Assembly (NCBI RefSeq): GCF_014641695.1
Contig: NZ_BMIF01000015.1
Location: 28,259 to 92,258, forward strand
Reading direction: 5' to 3'
DNA: 64,000 nt
Origin: Nitratireductor aestuarii
GTDB taxonomy: Bacteria; Pseudomonadota; Alphaproteobacteria; Rhizobiales; Rhizobiaceae
The translations under genes were made by a program, and so were the position numbers. Positions 8,832 to 16,819 of this stretch are shown one piece after another (position 1 is the stretch's first letter; every line of letters begins with the position of its first letter). The notes below the pieces were generated by a model. The model was not told the origin of the DNA. It did no database searches and saw nothing but the letters and a program-made list of their open reading frames with translations.

Positions 8832-9706
8832 CACTGAGCTCCCGAAAAGATACCCTGCGGACGCACAAGGATAAAGACAATCAACGCAACGAAGATGCTG
8901 ATCCCCGGCAGATCAGGCAGCAGCACGGTGCTGACGCTCTCGATCAGTCCAAGCAGGATCGAAGCGATGAAGGCTCCCCGAACGTTACCAAGGCCACCGA
9001 TGATTACCGCCGTGAAGGCGAGCAGGAGGAACACATCACCGAGCGCTGGCGAAAGGCTCTGATTTGGGAGCAGCAATCCACCTGCAATGCCGGCGAGCAT
9101 GAAGCTCACGACAACGGCGGCAGTCATCACGACACGGTTATTGATGCCCAGAACCTCGGCCATCCACGGATCTCGTGCCACGGATTGCACCGTCTTGCCG
9201 ATCCACGAGCGTTGAAGACCGAAGTCCAGGATGAGGAAGACCACAATCCCTGCCGCGATTACGAAGACGGAATAGGCTGGGATGAATATGCCGCCGATGA
9301 ACCATGTGGTTTCAAGAACTTCCGGCGGGCGCACGAGCCGGAAGTCGAGCCCCCAGATGATCTTCACCAGGCCCGTGATCAACAACAGAAGAGCGAAGGT
9401 TGCTATCAGCGTGTAGTGATAATCCGAATCGCGCAATCTGCGGAAAATGACGAGATCCGTCGCCCATCCCGCCCCCCCTACGACGACACCTGCCGCGAGA
9501 GTTGCAAGTAGAAACGCGGCCATGCTGGCCGATTCCGTCCCTAATATTGAGTAGGTGACATAAGCGCCGAGCATGAAGAAAGTGCCATGCGCAAAGTTTA
9601 GTATCTTGAGAATGCCGAAAACCAGCGTCAGGCCAGCGGCGACCAGGAAGGCGGCCATCCCCAGCGTCAGCCCGCTGAAAATCGCGAAGCTCCACTCAAG
9701 CAACAT
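8831..9706 (-). CDS. livH: Branched-chain-type ABC transporter permease (LivH-like)
   Basis: A 291-residue membrane protein starting at ATG 9706 (MLLEWSFAIFSGLTLGM); GGGAGG lies 6 nt before it, while the frame is open to 9760. LivH features include KILNFAHGTFFMLGAYVTY, the cytoplasmic loop GKTVQSVARDPWMAEVLGINNRVVM, and AFTAVIIGGLGNVRGAFIASILLGLIES. It is the first gene of the permease/ATPase operon. A 19-codon open frame with its own Shine-Dalgarno sits immediately upstream, its stop inside this gene's ribosome-binding region. Confidence 0.92.
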   Translation of the reverse strand: MLLEWSFAIFSGLTLGMAAFLVAAGLTLVFGILKILNFAHGTFFMLGAYVTYSILGTESASMAAFLLATLAAGVVVGGAGWATDLVIFRRLRDSDYHYTLIATFALLLLITGLVKIIWGLDFRLVRPPEVLETTWFIGGIFIPAYSVFVIAAGIVVFLILDFGLQRSWIGKTVQSVARDPWMAEVLGINNRVVMTAAVVVSFMLAGIAGGLLLPNQSLSPALGDVFLLLAFTAVIIGGLGNVRGAFIASILLGLIESVSTVLLPDLPGISIFVALIVFILVRPQGIFSGAQ

Positions 9707-9707
9707 A

Positions 9708-9767
9708 TTAAGCCTCCCAGGCGAGTGCGTCGGGAACGTGATCGAAGCACAAAGTCGCATTGGTCAT
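9708..9767 (-). CDS. Possible 19-residue leader peptide before livH
   Basis: A short frame, MTNATLCFDHVPDALAWEA, starts at ATG 9767 with AGAGAGGAG about 10 nt upstream and stops with TAA one base before the livH ATG region. Its termination would place a ribosome on the livH Shine-Dalgarno, so translational coupling is possible. It resembles no family I recognise; it could equally be the leftover 5' end of a deleted gene. Evidence is only the Shine-Dalgarno and spacing. Confidence 0.35.
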   Translation of the reverse strand: MTNATLCFDHVPDALAWEA

Positions 9768-9814
9768 GATTGTCTCGCTCCTCTCTCCGCTTCCCAAATA
9801 GCAAGAACGGAGAT

Positions 9815-9837
9815 TACAAAGCAAGCGTTTGTTTGTA
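9815..9837 (-). promoter_or_regulatory. Imperfect palindrome upstream of livH operon
   Basis: TACAAA-N11-TTTGTA with further symmetric AA/TT inside, about 110 nt upstream of livH. It includes CGTTTGTTT, also found upstream of the binding protein at 6171. A TetR-type operator common to both transcription units is inferred. The rest of 9838-10100 holds nothing I can identify. Confidence 0.4.
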
Positions 9838-10101
9838 TGCTGCAGGACGATTGCTGCGTCCGTGGATTTCTTCAGCAGAGCGCCGAAGAGCGAAGCGAAC
9901 TGTCTGTATTCAGGCTCCCCGCACATGGACGAGACGTGCATCAGAGTTAGCCGGCGTTGGATGTACCTCTATCGCGCGGCGAGAGTAGCGGCGCTACGAT
10001 CGAGTTCCCTAAAGGGACCGCGCTACGGGATCGGTTTGGGCCAATGCGGTGCGTGTAGCTTTTGATCAACGGAACGTCCGTTTCGTCGTGCTCAGTTTCT
10101 G

Positions 10102-10560
10102 TCAGCGAAGTAGACCCCGCCGCAGATACCACCACCCCAGAAGGTCTTGGTGCGCCAGAAAATCCGCATCCGCTCCAGACCCTTCATCGAAGAGCCGGCA
10201 GTGCTGTGCGGTTACTGCATAAACGGCATGATCGCCTGAACACCAGCGCTCCGCTAGCTCAAACGCAGCTAACCCTGGCGGGACAACCTTTCCGTCGGCA
10301 TGCAGCCGCTGTTGCATGTTGCCGCCACCATAATTGAACTCGATTTATGGAGAATGTACGCAGTCGGTTGCTCGTTGTTTCGCTGTACTGGGATAGTCTA
10401 AGAGAGGCTCCCCACTTTCAGGATCAAGATTAATAACTGCGATCGAGTTTTGGCCGCCGACGTGGGACTTCAGCAGGATTATGTGGTCCGCCGCGATTCA
10501 CCACGTAGAGCACGTTCTTCGTCGGACGGAAGCCGATCGCGCCAATGGACGACGTTCACA
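10102..10560 (-). pseudogene. Frameshifted lactonase (7-bladed propeller) remnant
   Basis: Minus-strand translation gives consecutive pieces of a lactonase/6-phosphogluconolactonase-like beta propeller in different frames: VLYVVNRGG, then VGGQNSIAVINLDPESGEP (near 10463-10400), then TSNRLRTFSIN and a short MVAAT, in the order expected for the C-terminal half of the family. At least two frameshifts separate the pieces, and the N-terminal blades are missing. A 71-codon open frame at 10102-10317 covers the last part but is not a recognisable protein. I read it as a decayed gene between the Liv locus and the RpiR regulator. Confidence 0.5.
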
Positions 10561-10667
10561 TCGTCCCGTTTGCCGCCCTGTTGCCAAGGTGTTTGGAGGG
10601 TCTCGGCAAACAAGCAAGTAGTGACTGTGGTGCGCGAGCGCCCGCTGTTCCTTCACCTCGCTGCGCT

Positions 10668-11537
10668 CTACTTCTCAAAGAATTCCCCAGCATCTCGCAA
10701 ATGCTTTTCCGTCATTTCAATTTTCGTTGTTCCCGCTTTACCGTGGTGGGCTGCAAAGAGCGCTACCAGAATTTCTCCAACTACAAATGCGGGTGCAAAA
10801 GTATCAAAGAACGACGGCGATAGCTTTTGGACGGGAATTGCTACCGTCGCCAATCGCCCTACGGGCGACAGAACACTGTCTGTAATTGCAATAACCTTTA
10901 CACCTCGCTTCTTCGCCTCCTGAACCAAAGAAACGGTCAAAGTTGCATAGGGCTGGACGCTTGTTACGATCAGCACATCACTTGAACCGGCATTCCTCAA
11001 CCGATCGGCACCAATGCCACCTGCACCGTCGAGAAGTACGACATGTTCTGAAAAATAGCTCGACACATATGCTATCTGGAATGCGATGGGGAAAGCAGAA
11101 CGTACGCCGGCTGTATAGATGGTCGAAGCCGAGCTGAGACAATACGAAGCAGCCAGCATCGCTTCTGCCAACGCAGGGCTCTTCAGGTTTTCGATGTAGG
11201 CAAGGGTGGTATCGACATAGTCAGTGATGAGACCGAGATCGCCCCTGCTCTCTCTCCGCTCGAGGAGTTGTATCGAGCGACTGGTGAAGGACCCTGCATC
11301 GTTCCGCAACGCGTCAGCGTAAAGGGTTTTCAGTTCATCAAATCCAGCAAAACCCAGCCACTGTGCCAGTCGCGTCATGGTTGCTGGCTGAACGTTCGCC
11401 TTTCTGGCCTGCTCGCGCATAGAGAGCAATGCGACCTCAGTCGGCGAATCTATAAGAAAGCGTGCGGCTACCTTCAGCCTAGGAGGCAACGTATCAAAAT
11501 TCTCCCGCAGGCGTTGCACAACCTCCTCATATGTCAT
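10668..11537 (-). CDS. MurR/RpiR-family transcriptional regulator
   Basis: A 289-residue regulator from ATG 11537 (MTYEEVVQRLRENFDTLPP), chosen because the upstream 63 codons of open frame are not family-like and AGAGGA precedes this ATG. N-terminal HTH_6 (about residues 5-80): RLKVAARFLIDSPTEVALLSMREQARKANVQPATMTRLAQWLGFAGFDELK in substance. C-terminal SIS domain (about 120-260): YTAGVRSAFPIAFQIAYVSSYF and DVLIVTSVQPYATLTVSLVQEAKKRG with AITDSVLSPVGRLA. It is the last gene of the beta-amino-acid operon, 43 nt after the BKACE gene, so it likely autoregulates that operon. The SIS domain usually senses a phosphorylated ligand, though here the ligand is unknown. Confidence 0.88.
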   Translation of the reverse strand: MTYEEVVQRLRENFDTLPPRLKVAARFLIDSPTEVALLSMREQARKANVQPATMTRLAQWLGFAGFDELKTLYADALRNDAGSFTSRSIQLLERRESRGDLGLITDYVDTTLAYIENLKSPALAEAMLAASYCLSSASTIYTAGVRSAFPIAFQIAYVSSYFSEHVVLLDGAGGIGADRLRNAGSSDVLIVTSVQPYATLTVSLVQEAKKRGVKVIAITDSVLSPVGRLATVAIPVQKLSPSFFDTFAPAFVVGEILVALFAAHHGKAGTTKIEMTEKHLRDAGEFFEK

Positions 11538-11580
11538 GATTGTCCTCTGTATTGATTGCCCGCCTGAGCAAGCAGCTGAA

Positions 11581-12453
11581 CTACGATGCCAAGCCCAGCA
11601 TGAGCCGCGCGTCGGCGGGGGGTGCCAAAATTCCTCCCAACTCCTCCACCAGATGAACCGCCTTACGGACCAAAGTAGCGTTGTCAGGCGCGAGTACCCC
11701 ACGATTAAGGTACAGATTATCTTCAAATCCTACGCGGATATGCCCCCCCATCAAGGCAGTCTGAATGAGTATTGCGAAGGACATCCGGCCAATTCCGATT
11801 GCGCCCCAGTTAGCCCCCTTTGGCAAGAGCGACCGCGCGTAGCAGAGGGTCTCGGGGCTTGCATCGAAGCCGTATCTGACCCCGGTGACGATCTGGAACA
11901 GGGGTAGATGATCGAAGACATCGTCATTCATCAGGGCATGGGCAAGGTGGATATCGCCGCTGTCGAATAGCTCAATCTCAGGTCGGGTTCCAGCCTCGCG
12001 GATCACCCTGGCCATGGCCATGACGTTCTCCGGCGGATTGATTACTACAGAGCTGCCGGACCACATCGTGTTCAGATCCAGCGAGCACATTTCCGGCTTC
12101 AGCTCGGCGATATGCTCCACCCGCTTGAGCGGGTGCATCAAAGTCGTCCCTGGCGCTGCCACTGCAGGGTTTTGACTGTCAGGGATGAAACGCTGGCCCG
12201 GCCCTGTCGTCAGATTGATGATCATGCCAAGACCGCTATCGCGGATGCGTTCCATCACCTCACGGTAATGTTCGATCTCCATACTCGGTCGCCCGTCCGG
12301 GTACCGAACATGGATATGGGCTATGGCAGCGCCGGCCTTGCCGCATTCGATGGCGGCGGTCGCTATCTGCTCCGGGGTACAGGGTAAGCCTGGATGCTGA
12401 GCAAGTGTGGTGATGTTCCCGGTCACTGCGGCAGTCAGAATCGTCTTTCTCAT
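11581..12453 (-). CDS. BKACE-family beta-keto acid cleavage enzyme
   Basis: A 290-residue DUF849/BKACE TIM barrel. Visible are the N-terminal ILTAAVTGNIT, the zinc His-x-His in AHIHVRYPDGRPS, MIINLTTGPGQRF, a central CSLDLNTM, EIELFDSGDIHLAHAL, and GHIRVGFEDNLYLNRGVLAPDNATLVRKAVH with the catalytic Arg/Glu/Asp region. The family condenses a beta-keto acid with acetyl-CoA and splits the product into acetoacetate and a new acyl-CoA (as 3-keto-5-aminohexanoate cleavage enzyme does). Its start overlaps the upstream aminotransferase stop (ATGA). That aminotransferase is of a type that makes beta-keto acids, so BKACE is well placed as the next step. Confidence 0.9.
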   Translation of the reverse strand: MRKTILTAAVTGNITTLAQHPGLPCTPEQIATAAIECGKAGAAIAHIHVRYPDGRPSMEIEHYREVMERIRDSGLGMIINLTTGPGQRFIPDSQNPAVAAPGTTLMHPLKRVEHIAELKPEMCSLDLNTMWSGSSVVINPPENVMAMARVIREAGTRPEIELFDSGDIHLAHALMNDDVFDHLPLFQIVTGVRYGFDASPETLCYARSLLPKGANWGAIGIGRMSFAILIQTALMGGHIRVGFEDNLYLNRGVLAPDNATLVRKAVHLVEELGGILAPPADARLMLGLAS

Positions 12454-13781
12454 GCCGGCTGGCTTTCTCTGACGGGGATCAAATTTCCATATACCCGAAT
12501 GAAATCATCCACGGTTTCGCGCACGGTCTGCATCTGCGCGTCGGATGTCGGAAGCGAGATAAAGAAATCTCCCCGGCCGGCAACAAGTACTCCCCTTAAG
12601 AGAGCGAACATGTGGAAGAGCTGGCTGAGAGATCGGCTATGCGATGGAAGGTCAGCTGGGCCTGTGATCGTACGACCTGTAAAATGCATTGTGAACATCG
12701 ACCCCAGCCCGCTGAACTGCATGGCCACGCCACGTTCCGCGCACAAAGCGTTCAGCCCCTTGCGGAAGCCGTCGGTTGTTGCAAGAAATTCGTCAGCCCG
12801 TTCGGCGGTGAAAACCTGCGACAGACCGGCAATGCCTGCAGCCATCGTGCATACGTTATTGTTGAAAGTGCCCGCGTGCTTGAGGCCACCAGGCGCTCCA
12901 GGATCGAACCGCGCCATGATATCGGCACTGCCGCCGAAAGCTCCGCAAGCTAGCCCACCCCCAATGTATTTGCCGAGAGTGGTAAGGTCCGGGAATACTC
13001 CGAACTGCCCCTGCATTCCACCGCGACCAGTACGCGAGGTCTTCACCTCATCGAAGATGAGCAGTGCGCCGCACTCGCTTGAGGCACGGCGGAGCATTTG
13101 CATGAACTCCTGCGTCGCCGGAATGTTACCGGCCGCGCCAAGGATTGGCTCTACAATGACCGCTGCGAGATCCTTGCCAGCCTGGCGGATCATCTCCTCT
13201 GTTCCTGCGACATCGTTATAATTCGCGAGCGTGACATCTAGCGGGATATTCAGCGGATTACCGTCAGGTGGGAAGGTGAGGACGCCGCCGTGGTAGGCTC
13301 CTTTAAAGGCCAGCACCCGCTTGCGGCCTGTAACTGCGATGGCAGTCATCAGAGCAAGGATGTTCGCCTCTGTTCCGGAGTTACAGAAGCGGAGGCGCTC
13401 GACGGACGGGAAGCGTGCGGAAATGAGAGACGCGAGTTCGATTTCCAGCCGCGTAGGGGCCGCCAGAACCACCCCGCCTTCCAGCGCATCACGTACAGCC
13501 TGCATGATCACCGGATCGGAGTGTCCGTAGAGTCCGGCCGAGAACTCGCCCACCAAGTCGACATAGGTGTTACCGTCAACATCCTTGAGCGTGGCCCCAT
13601 GGCCGGAGGCCATGTAGAGGGGGTACGGATTGAAGTGAAGGACGGAGCGTGTATTCGAGCCGGGCAGTACATCAGCTGCGCGCCTGAAGAGTTCCGCGCT
13701 CGCCGTGCGGGTGCGGACGTAGGTTTCTTGCAAAGATGCAAGCGCGGCATCTACCGCTCCGCTGTTTGGTGTAATTACCAT
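12450..13781 (-). CDS. Class III aminotransferase, beta-amino-acid (VpAT/HemL-like) type
   Basis: A 443-residue PLP enzyme. LPGSNTRSVLHFNPYPLYMASG, GEFSAGLYGHSDPVI, RLRFCNSGTEANILALM, KGAYHGGVL, LLIFDEVKTSR (PLP-binding Asp) and LTTLGKYIGGGLACGAFGG (Schiff-base Lys) are all present, then HAGTFNNNVCTMAAG. The overall pattern matches glutamate-1-semialdehyde aminomutase relatives, and the NTRSVLHFNPYPL block is closest to the beta-phenylalanine aminotransferases of Variovorax and Mesorhizobium. It is not heme-pathway HemL by context. Product of transamination of a beta-amino acid would be a beta-keto acid, the substrate class of the overlapping BKACE gene. Side-chain preference cannot be told. 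Confidence 0.88.
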   Translation of the reverse strand: MVITPNSGAVDAALASLQETYVRTRTASAELFRRAADVLPGSNTRSVLHFNPYPLYMASGHGATLKDVDGNTYVDLVGEFSAGLYGHSDPVIMQAVRDALEGGVVLAAPTRLEIELASLISARFPSVERLRFCNSGTEANILALMTAIAVTGRKRVLAFKGAYHGGVLTFPPDGNPLNIPLDVTLANYNDVAGTEEMIRQAGKDLAAVIVEPILGAAGNIPATQEFMQMLRRASSECGALLIFDEVKTSRTGRGGMQGQFGVFPDLTTLGKYIGGGLACGAFGGSADIMARFDPGAPGGLKHAGTFNNNVCTMAAGIAGLSQVFTAERADEFLATTDGFRKGLNALCAERGVAMQFSGLGSMFTMHFTGRTITGPADLPSHSRSLSQLFHMFALLRGVLVAGRGDFFISLPTSDAQMQTVRETVDDFIRVYGNLIPVRESQPA

Positions 13782-13814
13782 GATCGGCGTCTCTCCCAGA
13801 CGTGTTTTCTAAGT

Positions 13815-14477
13815 TCAGTGTGTTGCGATGCCGCGTTCCAGTCGCGATACCAGTCGCGCCAGGGGCCAAAGCAGGATGAGGTAGACAAGGGCTACAAAGA
13901 CCAGCGGAGTCGGGTTGTAGACGTGGCTCTGCGCAATCTGAGCAGTCCGCAGGAACTCGGGCAGAGCCACCACGGAACAGATTGACGTAGCCTTGGTGAG
14001 CTCCAGCGTATTGCCCAGAAGTGGTCCTACAACATTGCGGACCGCTTGCGGCAGTACGATGTAGACGATCGTCTGAAAGCGTGTAAGGCCGGTTGCGCGG
14101 CCCGCATCCCACTGGCCCTTGGGAATTGCAACGATGCCGGCCCGAACGATCTCCGCATAATAGCTGGAACCATTCAGTACGAGTGCAAGAACAGCCGAAG
14201 CGAAGCTTCCAAGCTGGATACCAAGGAACGGCAGACCGTAGAAAATGAAGACCAGGAGCACCAACGGAGGGAGCGACCGGAAGGTGTCAACGTAGAGGAT
14301 AAATCCGGCCTTGGTGAACCACCCGCCAAGCGCGTAGATCAGCGCAAGGATCGTCCCGAGGGCGATGCCGGCAGGGACGATCACCGCGACAAGCTTTACC
14401 GTCAGCAAGAACCCGTCCAGCAAGAGTGGATAGGTGTAGATGATAGCGTTGATGTCGAAGAAATTCTCTAGGAACAT
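13815..14477 (-). CDS. Polar amino acid ABC transporter permease (HisM/GltK type)
   Basis: A 220-residue inner-membrane permease of the 3-TMS family. YPLLLDGFLLTVKLVAVIVPAGIALG, TFRSLPPLVLLVFIFYGLP, the RAGIVAIPKGQWDAGRATGLTRFQTIVYIVLPQAVR coupling loop and LTKATSICSVVALPEFL are typical. It lies one base from the next permease and forms a heterodimer with it. The import system stands in the middle of the amidohydrolase/aminotransferase operon, so it probably brings in the operon's substrate. Confidence 0.9.
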   Translation of the reverse strand: MFLENFFDINAIIYTYPLLLDGFLLTVKLVAVIVPAGIALGTILALIYALGGWFTKAGFILYVDTFRSLPPLVLLVFIFYGLPFLGIQLGSFASAVLALVLNGSSYYAEIVRAGIVAIPKGQWDAGRATGLTRFQTIVYIVLPQAVRNVVGPLLGNTLELTKATSICSVVALPEFLRTAQIAQSHVYNPTPLVFVALVYLILLWPLARLVSRLERGIATH

Positions 14478-14478
14478 G

Positions 14479-15150
14479 TCAGCGGCTCCAGCGATAGCGC
14501 CATTCGAGCCAGCGCGAGAAAGCGACCATCGGCGCGAATATGGCCATGTAGAGCAAAGCGCCGAGCGTCAGCGGTGACGGATTTGCGACGACGGACTGAA
14601 TGCTCTGCGCGTGTGCGAGCAGCTCCTGAACTGCCACGGCGGACCCAAGCGCAGTGCCTTTGGTTACCGCTATTATGCGGTTCGTCAGAGATGGAATCGA
14701 AGTCTTGATTGCCGGCGGCAGTACAACGAACAGGACTGTCGCGGTGTGCGAGAGACCGGTCGCAGTGGCGGCTTCCCACTGGCCGCGCGGTGTCGCCGTA
14801 ATTCCGGCCCAAAAGCTCTCTTGCGCAAATGCTGCAAGGACCAGTGAGAGACCCAGAACGGTAGACCAGAAGGGAGAAAACTCAATCCCGGCATAGGGCA
14901 AAGCGAAATAGATCAGGATGATGATGACAAGCTGAGGCAGCGAGCGAAAGACATCCACAAAGCAGATGATCGGCCAGCGGATCCAGCGGCTCGGATAGCT
15001 GCGGAGTATCGCAAGGAGAAGACCTGCTCCCACCCCCATCGCTACGGTGGTCAATGCCATGAGAACGGTCAGGCCCAGTCCGTGCAGCATTGTCGGCAGG
15101 GCATCCCGCATGATGGGCAGGTTGAAGTAGTAGTACTGGATCTGCTCCAT
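14479..15150 (-). CDS. Polar amino acid ABC transporter permease (second subunit)
   Basis: A 223-residue permease similar in plan to its neighbour: ALPTMLHGLGLTVLMALTTVAMGVGAG, FVDVFRSLPQLVIIILIYFALPYAG, the EAA-like WAGITATPRGQWEAATATGLSHTATVLFVVLPPAIK loop and VTKGTALGSAVAVQELL. Stop and next start are 1 nt apart. It pairs with the 13815-14477 product as the membrane channel. Confidence 0.9.
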   Translation of the reverse strand: MEQIQYYYFNLPIMRDALPTMLHGLGLTVLMALTTVAMGVGAGLLLAILRSYPSRWIRWPIICFVDVFRSLPQLVIIILIYFALPYAGIEFSPFWSTVLGLSLVLAAFAQESFWAGITATPRGQWEAATATGLSHTATVLFVVLPPAIKTSIPSLTNRIIAVTKGTALGSAVAVQELLAHAQSIQSVVANPSPLTLGALLYMAIFAPMVAFSRWLEWRYRWSR

Positions 15151-15153
15151 TGC

Positions 15154-15897
15154 CTACCTGCCAGTAAAGTGCTTCAGGAACTCGCGGGTCCGCGGGTGTT
15201 TCGGCGCGGTGAACAGCTGTTCTGGCGGGCCTTCCTCTACGATCTCTCCCTTGTCCATCATGATGATGCGATCAGCCGCTTCACGGGCAAACCCAAGCTC
15301 GTGGGTGACGATCACCATCGTCATGTGCCTCTGGCGCAGCAACCGGATGACCTCGAGAACGCTGCCAACGAGCTCCGGATCAAGCGCAGACGTCGGTTCA
15401 TCAAACAGCATGACCTGAGGTTCCAGAGCCAGAGCACGGGCAATTGCCACACGCTGCTGCTGACCACCGGATAGTTCGGACGGGTGGGCGTGCGCTTTCT
15501 CGGCCAGGCCGACCTGGGCAAGCATGTGCTTCGCCTGCTCCTCGGCTGCCTGCCGAGTCTGTCCCAATGACAGCCGAAGGGCCAGGGTGATGTTCTTGAG
15601 CGCGGTCAGGTGAGGGTACAGATTGAATGACTGGAACACCATTCCGATCTGCTTTCGCAAGGTGCGCAAGTTAGCATTCGATGCGGTTACCGAATTCCCA
15701 TTCAGCGTTATAGAACCAGAAGTCGGTTCCTCAAGCCGGTTGATGCACCGAAGGAACGTACTCTTTCCAGAGCCGGAGGAGCCGAGGAGGACCACTACTT
15801 CTCCGCGCTGGACGGTGAGGTTGACACCCTTCAGCACCTCCTCACTGCCGAAGGATTTTCTTAGATCGGAGATCTGTAGAACGGGTGCCGACGTCAT
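15154..15897 (-). CDS. Polar amino acid ABC transporter ATP-binding protein
   Basis: A 247-residue GlnQ/HisP-type ATPase. Walker [44 protein letters not shown], signature [19 protein letters not shown], Walker [16 protein letters not shown], and [22 protein letters not shown] place the start at ATG 15897, which has GGAAGAGG 8 nt upstream, instead of a TTG at 15915. It serves the two flanking permeases and the binding protein upstream. Confidence 0.92.
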   Translation of the reverse strand: MTSAPVLQISDLRKSFGSEEVLKGVNLTVQRGEVVVLLGSSGSGKSTFLRCINRLEEPTSGSITLNGNSVTASNANLRTLRKQIGMVFQSFNLYPHLTALKNITLALRLSLGQTRQAAEEQAKHMLAQVGLAEKAHAHPSELSGGQQQRVAIARALALEPQVMLFDEPTSALDPELVGSVLEVIRLLRQRHMTMVIVTHELGFAREAADRIIMMDKGEIVEEGPPEQLFTAPKHPRTREFLKHFTGR

Positions 15898-15916
15898 GGG
15901 GTCAACCTCTTCCAAC

Positions 15917-16780
15917 TCAGTTGCAGCCCGGCTTGTCGGCTTCGGCGACGTCGACCCAGCCCTTCATTCCCTCAGGACCATATCCGGGTGAGACCTTGGT
16001 CATTGCAGAACCTTCTGCCGGCTCAGCGCCGAACCATTTGACGTTGAGAGCAGAAAGTGTTCCATCCTGCTTCATGCATTCGATAGCGCGCTCGACCTTG
16101 TTGCGGGCTTCTTCATCGCCGTAGCGGAAGCCGGTGGAATACGTGCGTTCCTGCAGGATTTCGTAGGCATAGGTCATGTTGGGCACTTGCTTCGCGGTGT
16201 ACTGCACACCCTGAAGATCGTTTACGTAGGCGTCGGCCCGGCCGCTAGCGACCGCCTGGATGGCATCAGCGCTGCCATCGTAACGCTGGACTTCGAAGCC
16301 GTATTTCGTATCGGCCTGTTCATTCGTGATCCAGGTGTCGGTCGAAGTGCCGCGGTTGATTGCAATCTTGCGACCCTTGAGATCCTCAAGCTTCTCGATC
16401 GGGGCTGCCGTGGCCTTAGTCATGAACCCAAGTCCAGTCTGCATATAGCCTTCCGTAAACAGGATCTCTTCGGTTCGCTGCGGCGTGATGCCAAGGGGCG
16501 TGATGATGAACTCAAAGTTCTTTGCGAATAGGCCTGCAAAAATCGCGCTGAACTTGACGTCGACGATTTCGACCGACGGTCGCCCCGTGCGCTTCGCAAT
16601 TTCGGCGCCCATGTCCGCGATAAAGCCAACGACCTGGCCATCCGGCTGGCGCATCGTGAAGGGCGCGAAGCCCACATCCGAGGCCACGCGCATCGGCGTG
16701 TTGCTGTCCTGGGCCAAAGCTGCCTGGGTGACACCAACGGTCATGGTTAGAGTAAGAAGGATTTTCGAGAGTTTACGCAT
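15917..16780 (-). CDS. Amino-acid-type ABC transporter substrate-binding protein
   Basis: A 287-residue family-3 periplasmic binding protein. The Sec signal peptide [20 protein letters not shown] ends near ALAQDS. The mature part has [61 protein letters not shown] and [18 protein letters not shown] in order. C-terminal residues include PGCN, with Cys pairs that could form a disulfide. It is the specificity component of the import system; the adjacent enzymes suggest an N-carbamoyl-, cyclic-ureide or beta-amino acid ligand. Confidence 0.92.
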   Translation of the reverse strand: MRKLSKILLTLTMTVGVTQAALAQDSNTPMRVASDVGFAPFTMRQPDGQVVGFIADMGAEIAKRTGRPSVEIVDVKFSAIFAGLFAKNFEFIITPLGITPQRTEEILFTEGYMQTGLGFMTKATAAPIEKLEDLKGRKIAINRGTSTDTWITNEQADTKYGFEVQRYDGSADAIQAVASGRADAYVNDLQGVQYTAKQVPNMTYAYEILQERTYSTGFRYGDEEARNKVERAIECMKQDGTLSALNVKWFGAEPAEGSAMTKVSPGYGPEGMKGWVDVAEADKPGCN

Positions 16781-16819
16781 ATTGTTTTCCCATTTTTTTG
16801 GAGGTTTTGTCTTCTTTTG

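Noticed and set aside
10450..10923. Plus-strand open frame of 157 codons overlapping the RpiR 3' end
   Set aside because: The other strand carries RpiR C-terminal residues and lactonase fragments; this frame has no family signal.
12450..13781. Annotation as heme-pathway HemL
   Set aside because: The sequence resembles GSA aminomutase, but the NTRSVLHFNPYPL block and the operon fit beta-amino-acid aminotransferases better.
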